64,000 nucleotides of DNA, from contig NZ_JAGA01000003.1 in NCBI RefSeq assembly GCF_000526415.1, forward strand, positions 62,001 through 126,000, written 5' to 3'. The position numbers and the translations under genes were made by a program. Shown piece after piece: positions 59,034 through 64,000 of the stretch (positions are counted from its first letter, which is position 1; each line of letters opens with the position of its first letter). Under the pieces are notes generated by a model. That model was not told where the DNA came from. It was given only the letters and a program-made list of their open reading frames with translations, and made no database searches. Source of the DNA: Kallotenue papyrolyticum. GTDB taxonomy: Bacteria > Chloroflexota > Chloroflexia > Chloroflexales > Kallotenuaceae.

Positions 59034-60284
59034 ACGGCCTATCCGCGCGTCCTGGCCCTGGTGCTGGCCGGCGGCGCAGGCAGCCGCATGCGCATCCTGA
59101 CCGATCTGCGCGCCAAGCCGGCGCTGCCCTATGCCGGCAGCTACCGCCTGATCGACGTGCCGCTCAGCAACTGCGTGCACAGCGGCATCAGCGACGTGTG
59201 GGTGATCGAACAGTTTCAGCCGCACTCGCTCAACGATCACCTGCTGAACGGACGACCCTGGGACCTAGACCGCACCATGGGCGGGCTGCGCATTCTACCG
59301 CCCTACCAGGGCACCGACGAGAGCGGCTGGCATCGCGGCAATGCCGATGCGCTCTACCGCAACGCGCGCTTTATCCGCGAGTTCGCGCCCGATCTGGTCC
59401 TGACGCTCAGCGCCGACCATGTGTATAAACTTGATTATCGGCAAGTGATCGATGCGCATCGCACCGGCGGCGCGGGGCTGACCGTCGTCACCACGCGTAT
59501 GCCGCGCGCCGAGGCCAGCCGTTTTGGCGTCGTCACAGTCGCAGAGGATGGCCGCATCACGGCCTTTGCCTACAAGCCCGATCAGCCACCCAGCGAGATC
59601 GTCACCACCGCGATCTTTCTCTACGACACGCAGCTCCTGCTGGAGACGTTGGAGAGGCTGGCGCGGGAGGATGACGCGCAGGGGCTGAAGGACTTCGGTG
59701 ACGGGCTGCTGCCGCGGCTGGTAGCCGACGGCCAGGCACGCGCGTTTGCGCTGGCAGGCTACTGGCGCGACCTCGGCACGCTGCCGGCCTACTGGCAGGC
59801 ACACATGGACCTGCTGGCGCCGCAGCCGCCGATCGTGCTCGACGATCCGGCCTGGCCGCTACGTACAGCCACGCCGCCACGCCTGCCAGCGCGCATTGCC
59901 GCCTCGGCGCGCATCGCCGACAGCCTGATCGCGCCCGGCTGCGAGATCCGCGGACAGGTGACGCGCTCGGTGCTGGCGCCGGGGGTGGTGGTAGCCCAGG
60001 GCGCGACGATCCACGAAGCGATTGTGCTGCGCGATGCGGTGATCGAAGCCGAGGCGCACATCGCGCGCGCGATCATCGACAGCGAAGCGTGCATCGGACG
60101 GGGAGCGCGCATCGGCGCGGCTAGCGCTGCGCCGCAACCGCTCGACGAAGCACAGCTCGCGCTGGTCGGTCGGCGGGCGCAGGTGCCGGCGGGCATGACG
60201 GTCGCCGCCGGACATGCGGTCGCTCCGGACACGCCCGCCGAGCGTTTTCGGGCCGCGCCGTTCGCCGACAGCCGGCCCGACTAG
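59034..60284 (+). CDS. glgC: Glucose-1-phosphate adenylyltransferase, apparent ACG start
   Basis: Makes ADP-glucose for glycogen, 416 residues. Nucleotidyltransferase domain: LALVLAGGAGSRMRILTDLR, KPALPYAGSYRLIDVPLSN, HRGNADALYRN, catalytic SADHVYKLDY; then a left-handed beta-helix (ARIADSLIAPGCEIRGQVTR). No ATG, GTG or TTG is in frame early enough: the first is GTG 59061, which would delete the first beta strand. An ideal AGGAGG ribosome site (59022-59027) lies 6 nt before an ACG at 59034, giving TAYPRVLALVLAGG, which matches the family N-terminus. CTG 59052 is a poorer alternative. The phosphohexomutase at 18 kb could supply substrate. Confidence 0.9.
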   Translation, partial: TAYPRVLALVLAGGAGSRMRILTDLRAKPALPYAGSYRLIDVPLSNCVHSGISDVWVIEQFQPHSLNDHLLNGRPWDLDRTMGGLRILPPYQGTDESGWHRGNADALYRNARFIREFAPDLVLTLSADHVYKLDYRQVIDAHRTGGAGLTVVTTRMPRAEASRFGVVTVAEDGRITAFAYKPDQPPSEIVTTAIFLYDTQLLLETLERLAREDDAQGLKDFGDGLLPRLVADGQARAFALAGYWRDLGTLPAYWQAHMDLLAPQPPIVLDDPAWPLRTATPPRLPARIAASARIADSLIAPGCEIRGQVTRSVLAPGVVVAQGATIHEAIVLRDAVIEAEAHIARAIIDSEACIGRGARIGAASAAPQPLDEAQLALVGRRAQVPAGMTVAAGHAVAPDTPAERFRAAPFADSRPD

Positions 60285-60353
60285 GCGTGCGCGCGATCTG
60301 CCTGTACAATAGCTATCGGCCCCCGCCGAGGAGTGCGCACAGGGAGGAGCGCA

Positions 60354-61253
60354 GTGCGTTTCGGAATTATGTCCTTGCAACTGGAAGTGCTGCTGCCGTC
60401 CGGCGGCGCTGCGGCGGACATCGTGCAGCACGGCGCCGACATCGATCTGGCGCGGCTGGTCGCCACGCTGCAGGCGCATGGCTTCGATCCGATCGAGCTG
60501 AGCGCCGATCTGGCGCTGTTTGTGCCCCACGTCTTCGCGCCCGCCACCATCGAGCGCCTAGCGGCGCTCCAGCACGAGACGGGCCTGCGCTACACCGTGC
60601 ACCTGCCGCTGTGGTCGGTCGAGCCGTCCAGCCCGCAGCCGCACGTACGCCAGGGCGCACTCCAGGCACTGATCGACGCCGTACGCGTCACCTGGCCGTT
60701 GCGCCCGGAGGTGTACGTGTTGCACGCCACCGGCGCGCTGGCCGCCGAGTTCTTTCGCATGCGGCTGCCAGACCCGCTCAAAGCCGTGCTGCTGGATCGC
60801 TTTCAACGCGCCGCCGCGGCCAGCATCGAGGCGCTGTTGCAGGCGACGGGCATCCCCTCGCGCGCGCTGGCAGTCGAAACGATCGAGTTTCCGCTGGAGC
60901 GTACCCTGGCGCTGGCCGAAGCGTACGATCTGTCGATCTGCCTGGATACCGGCCATCTGCTGGCCGGCTTCAGCGGCACCACCGACCTGTGGGACGCGCT
61001 GGAGCGCTGCCTGCCGCGGCTGGCCGAGGTCCACCTGCACGACGCGCCGCGCGCGCCATCGGCTGCCGAGCCCGGCTATGGCAGCGACCACCGCCCGCTG
61101 GGCAGCGGCGACCTGGATGTTGGCCGTCTGCTGGATCGCCTGGCGGCTGCCGGCTTCAGCGGACCGCTGGTGTTTGAGCTGGGGCTGGCCGATGCCCGCC
61201 GTTCGCTGGAGCATATCCGCCGCCTCCGTCCCGCGCTGCTGCCGTCCCGCTGA
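60354..61253 (+). CDS. TIM-barrel sugar isomerase/epimerase-like protein
   Basis: A 299-residue AP-endonuclease 2-type TIM barrel. Metal-site pattern residues are visible in LAVETIEFPL, ICLDTGHLLAGF, AEVHLHDAPRA and PLVFELGLADARRSLEHI. This family includes xylose isomerase-like epimerases and endonuclease IV; the cobamide-remodelling CbiR group has a similar length, so the substrate is uncertain. GTG 60354 is chosen because AGGGAGGAG ends about 6 nt upstream; a GTG seven codons earlier is open. A TACAAT at 60305 may be its -10. The MFS gene follows 42 nt later. Confidence 0.82.
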   Translation: MRFGIMSLQLEVLLPSGGAAADIVQHGADIDLARLVATLQAHGFDPIELSADLALFVPHVFAPATIERLAALQHETGLRYTVHLPLWSVEPSSPQPHVRQGALQALIDAVRVTWPLRPEVYVLHATGALAAEFFRMRLPDPLKAVLLDRFQRAAAASIEALLQATGIPSRALAVETIEFPLERTLALAEAYDLSICLDTGHLLAGFSGTTDLWDALERCLPRLAEVHLHDAPRAPSAAEPGYGSDHRPLGSGDLDVGRLLDRLAAAGFSGPLVFELGLADARRSLEHIRRLRPALLPSR

Positions 61254-61295
61254 GCTGGACGGCGCGCATGGGTCAGGCGCGCAGCCGAGGAAAGC

Positions 61296-62672
61296 ATGCG
61301 GCGCACCTTCAGTGTCATCTTGTTTCTGGTAATGGCCAGCATCGACAACACCGTGCTGGCGATCCTGCCGCAGGTCGTGCCGAGCGTGGGCGCCGAGTTT
61401 CGCGTGCCCGATCGTCTGGCGACGCTGATCGTCAGCCTCAATCTGCTGGTCGTAGCGCTGACCGGCCTGGTGTGGGGCTACCGCAGCGATCAGAGCGACC
61501 GGCGCCGGCTGCTGCTGATCGGCACGCTGGCCTGGGCCCTGCCCGTGGCGCTGGTGCGCTGGGCCGACAGCTACCCCGTCTTTCTGGCGCTGATGCTGCT
61601 GGCCGGGCTGGGCCTGGGCTGCATCTCGACGGTAGGCTATAGCATCATCACCGACCTGGTGCCGGAGCGCCGGCGCGGCCTGCTGCTGGGCATCTGGGGC
61701 CTGGCGCAGGGCATCGGCTCGTTGCTGGCCGGCCTGCTGGTTGGCCGCCTGCTAGAGCCGCAGGGCTGGCGCGCGCCGCTGGAGGTCATGGCGCTGGCCG
61801 GACTGAGCTGTAGCGCTCTGGCGCTGCTGGCAGTCTCACCCGCACCGGGCAGCGCCGACGAGGCCTTGCACACGCTGCACGCCCGTGGCGGCGAGTATCC
61901 TTACCGCATTCGCCGCGCAGACCTGCCGCTGGTGCTGGGCAAAGCCAGCAACCGCTGGCTGATGGCGCAGGGCTTTCTGGCGCAGCTGGCCTACGGCCCG
62001 CTCTACCTGCTGGTGGTGTTGCTGACCGCGCGCCTCACGGCGCAGGGCCTGCCGCTGGAGCGTGCCAACAGCGTAGCGGCACTGTTCTGGACCATGCTGC
62101 AACTGGGCGGCATTATCTCGCTGCTATGGGGCTGGCTCGGCGACCGGCTCCAGCAGCGCAACCCGCGCGCGCGCGCGCTGATCGCGGCCTACGGCTTCTG
62201 GCTGGCCACGCCCTGCTACCTGGCCCTGTTCTGGACGCCCCTGCCGCTGGAAGCGCCCACTGGTGGCTCAGCGCTGGCGCTGCTGCTGGCGCAGTTGCGC
62301 AGCAGCGCCTGGTGGTGGATCGCCATGCTGGCCGCAACCCTGGCCGTTGCAGCGCAGGCCACCAACGCGCCCAACTGGTTCGCGCTGGTGTCGGATGTCA
62401 ATCTGCCCGAACATCGCGGCACGGCCTTCAGCCTGGTGACGCTGGCCAACAACCTGGCGCGCGCGCTGGGCACGCTGCTGGCGGGCATGACCTTTGATCT
62501 GCTGCGGCGCGGCCTGCCGGAGCCGTTCAACTACGCCCTGGGTCTAAGCCTGTTCCAGCTCTTCTTCGTGCCGGCAGGAGTGTGCTTCTGGTTGGCGGCA
62601 CGCAGCGCGCCACGCGATATTGCCGGCGTGCAGGCCACGCTGCGGCGTCGCGCCGCCCAGGCCGGCGTGTGA
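61296..62672 (+). CDS. MFS transporter
   Basis: A 458-residue major facilitator with 12 predicted helices. Helix 1 (FSVILFLVMASIDNTVLAIL) with an Asp after MAS and loop 2-3 WGYRSDQSDRRRLLLIG fit the drug or sugar exporter branch. Helices 7-12 include long Leu/Ala stretches. GAGGAAAG lies 3-5 nt before ATG 61296. It follows the TIM-barrel gene, so the two may handle a common metabolite. The substrate is not identifiable. Confidence 0.88.
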   Translation: MRRTFSVILFLVMASIDNTVLAILPQVVPSVGAEFRVPDRLATLIVSLNLLVVALTGLVWGYRSDQSDRRRLLLIGTLAWALPVALVRWADSYPVFLALMLLAGLGLGCISTVGYSIITDLVPERRRGLLLGIWGLAQGIGSLLAGLLVGRLLEPQGWRAPLEVMALAGLSCSALALLAVSPAPGSADEALHTLHARGGEYPYRIRRADLPLVLGKASNRWLMAQGFLAQLAYGPLYLLVVLLTARLTAQGLPLERANSVAALFWTMLQLGGIISLLWGWLGDRLQQRNPRARALIAAYGFWLATPCYLALFWTPLPLEAPTGGSALALLLAQLRSSAWWWIAMLAATLAVAAQATNAPNWFALVSDVNLPEHRGTAFSLVTLANNLARALGTLLAGMTFDLLRRGLPEPFNYALGLSLFQLFFVPAGVCFWLAARSAPRDIAGVQATLRRRAAQAGV

Positions 62673-62677
62673 GCCCG

Positions 62678-62706
62678 CTGACTCAGGGCGCGATTTCTGC
62701 TATAGT
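62678..62706 (+). promoter_or_regulatory. Promoter of the alpha/beta hydrolase gene
   Basis: CTGACT (62678-62683), 17-nt spacer ending in TGC, TATAGT (62701-62706). ATG 62716 lies 9 nt after the -10, so the leader is only 2-3 nt. Confidence 0.5.
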
Positions 62707-62715
62707 GCAGGCAGG

Positions 62716-63522
62716 ATGCGGACCGAAATAGAGAGCTCTTCAGACACGATGATGCAACTCCATTTCCAACGCTACGGCAGCGGTGAGCCGCTGATCGTGC
62801 TGCACGGGCTGTTTGGCGCGCGCAGCAACTGGCATAGCGTCAGTCGCGAGCTGGCCGAGCGCTACCAGGTGATCGCCGTCGATCAGCGCAACCATGGCGC
62901 GTCGCCGCACGCCGAGCGCATGAGCTACCCCGAGATGGCCGAGGACCTGCGCGAGCTGCTGGATCGGCTGGAGCTGGAGCGCGCCCATCTGCTTGGCCAT
63001 TCGATGGGCGGCAAGACCGCGATGCAGTTCGCGCTGAGCTACCCGCAGCGCACCCAACGCCTGATCGTCGTCGATATCGCGCCACACGCCTATCCTTCGC
63101 ACCACGACACGATCCTGGAAGCGCTCAACGCGCTCGACCTGGCCGCGGCGAGCAGTCGCGCCGATCTGGATCGCCAGCTTGCGCGCTGGATCGACGACGC
63201 GGCGCTACGGCAGTTTCTGCTGACCAACATCACGCGCGATGAGCAGGGCCGCTTCGCCTGGCGCATCAATCTGCCGGCGATCACGCGGCAGTATCCGAAC
63301 CTGCTGGCGGCGGTGGATGGGCCGCCCTTCGCCGGACCCACGCTGTTTATCCGCGGCGAGCGGTCGGACTACATCACCGAGGCAGCGCGGCCCGAGATCG
63401 AGCGCCTGTTTCCCCATGCGCGCATCGTGACGGTTCCCGGCGCGGGCCACTGGGTGCATGCCGAAGCGCCCGCCGAGGTGGTGCGCCTGGTGCGCGAGTT
63501 TCTGGATTCCGAAACAGCCTGA
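62716..63522 (+). CDS. Alpha/beta-fold hydrolase (YbfF-like esterase)
   Basis: A 268-residue serine hydrolase. Oxyanion loop VLHGLFGARSNWHSV, nucleophile Ser in LLGHSMGGKTAM, acid in LFIRGERSDYIT, and His in VPGAGHWVHAEAP. Closest in pattern to YbfF-type acyl esterases. ATG 62716 is taken because the promoter ends just before it; ATG 62749 or 62752 (MMQLHFQRYG) matches the usual family start better, and neither has a clear Shine-Dalgarno. The M50 protease gene follows 45 nt on. Confidence 0.9.
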   Translation: MRTEIESSSDTMMQLHFQRYGSGEPLIVLHGLFGARSNWHSVSRELAERYQVIAVDQRNHGASPHAERMSYPEMAEDLRELLDRLELERAHLLGHSMGGKTAMQFALSYPQRTQRLIVVDIAPHAYPSHHDTILEALNALDLAAASSRADLDRQLARWIDDAALRQFLLTNITRDEQGRFAWRINLPAITRQYPNLLAAVDGPPFAGPTLFIRGERSDYITEAARPEIERLFPHARIVTVPGAGHWVHAEAPAEVVRLVREFLDSETA

Positions 63523-63567
63523 GGCCGCTTGGCGGGCATAGCGACGGAGACAAGCGAGGAGAAGACC

Positions 63568-64000
63568 GTGGGCGGATCGATCTACCTTTTCCGCATCGCC
63601 GGCATCGAGCTGCGCATGCACATCACCTTCCCGCTGATCCTGATCTGGGCCGCGCTCAGCTTCGGCTGGCTGCGCGGCCAGGGGCTGGAGGGCGCACTGT
63701 TCGGCGTGGTGGTGACCGTGCTGCTGTTCGTAATCGTCGTGCTGCACGAGCTAGGCCATGCGCTGACGGCGCGGCGCTTCGGCGTGCCCACCAAGCAGAT
63801 CATGCTGCTGCCGATCGGCGGTGTGGCGCAGCTGCAGCGCATGCCCGAACGTCCGCTGGCCGAGCTGCTGATCGCCATTGCCGGTCCGCTGGTCAACTTC
63901 GTGCTGGCGGGCATCCTCTACCTGGCGGGCGTGAGCGCCGGCATCGGCCTGCAGGATGCCGCGCGCGCGCTGTTGGGGCTGCGCGGCTTCACCGCCGAGG
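63568..64000 (+). CDS. Site-2-type intramembrane metalloprotease (M50), cut by the window edge
   Basis: The first 144 codons of an SpoIVFB-like zinc protease. It starts at GTG 63568 with GAGGAG 6 nt upstream. After GGSIYLFRIAGIELRMHITF come two helices, the second ending in the zinc motif VVLHELGHALTARRFGV, then LLPIGGVAQL and a third helix LIAIAGPLVNFVLAGILYL. The second Asp ligand region lies beyond the window. Such enzymes cut regulators or signal remnants within the membrane; many of this class carry a C-terminal CBS pair, which cannot be checked here. Confidence 0.88.
   Translation, partial: MGGSIYLFRIAGIELRMHITFPLILIWAALSFGWLRGQGLEGALFGVVVTVLLFVIVVLHELGHALTARRFGVPTKQIMLLPIGGVAQLQRMPERPLAELLIAIAGPLVNFVLAGILYLAGVSAGIGLQDAARALLGLRGFTAE

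Overview
This is a GC-rich, gene-dense stretch of a bacterial chromosome. Nothing in it gives a direct taxonomic label. A filamentous or thermophilic Chloroflexota (class Chloroflexia) is my best inference. Supporting signs are substrate-binding lipoproteins with Ala/Ser/Pro linkers, an O-antigen-ligase-type polymerase fused to TPRs next to a WecA/MraY-type transferase with no LPS genes, a ricT-holB pair, an E1alpha-E1beta-E2 pyruvate dehydrogenase set, and abundant GTG starts. I saw no rRNA, tRNA, CRISPR array, transposase or phage gene.

Layout. 1-6.6 kb: carbohydrate uptake and hydrolysis (sugar-binding lipoprotein, ArsR-like regulator, divergent GH2 glycosidase), a family 2 glycosyltransferase, the wreck of a second one, and an OsmC peroxidase. 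6.6-9.8 kb: two secreted proteins, an LVIVD-repeat protein and an S8 protease, the protease behind a promoter wrapped in inverted repeats. 9.9-16.2 kb: a leftward sugar ABC operon (binding protein, two permeases, ATPase) ending in a cytoplasmic six-hairpin glycosidase. 16.2-19.8 kb: an ABC exporter and a phosphohexomutase. 19.8-20.5 kb: a small membrane protein and XRE regulator behind a promoter with two matching operators. 20.5-28 kb: a metallo-hydrolase, ricT, holB, a UbiA-type prenyltransferase, a COG3199 kinase-like protein, a thioesterase and a FabF-type synthase. 28.1-34.3 kb: recN, then surface-polysaccharide genes. 34.3-40.3 kb: leftward small membrane protein, methyltransferase, pdhA-pdhB-pdhC, amidase and PEBP lipoprotein. 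40.3-49.6 kb: phosphoribosyltransferase, miaA, a one-ring Clp-like ATPase, an SH3b protein, a solute-binding protein, a HAD hydrolase, a DUF2267/coiled-coil pair, SugE, and an Fe-S RNA uracil methyltransferase. 49.6-52.7 kb: a CvpA-like protein and two membrane-STAS paralogs whose second halves are almost identical DNA. 52.7-64 kb: ferredoxin, SDR, acyl-CoA dehydrogenase, Mut7-C protein, threonine synthase, DsbA-like protein, MFS, glgC with an apparent ACG start, TIM-barrel isomerase, a second MFS, an alpha/beta hydrolase, and the start of an M50 protease.

Expression signals are readable. Most genes have a strong Shine-Dalgarno sequence 5-9 nt before the start, which often moves the start inward from the longest frame. 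Many promoters carry an extended -10 of the form TGC-TAnnnT. A minority of genes have a -10 hexamer only 6-8 nt before the ATG and no Shine-Dalgarno, so they look leaderless. Terminator-like hairpins are long and GC-rich but mostly lack a T tract.

Items most worth following: the 513/516-identical output modules of the STAS paralogs; the ACG start of glgC; the D2-only Clp ATPase that keeps an IGF loop; the hairpin-spaced ribosome site of the GH2 gene; and the operator pairs at 9.8 and 19.8 kb.
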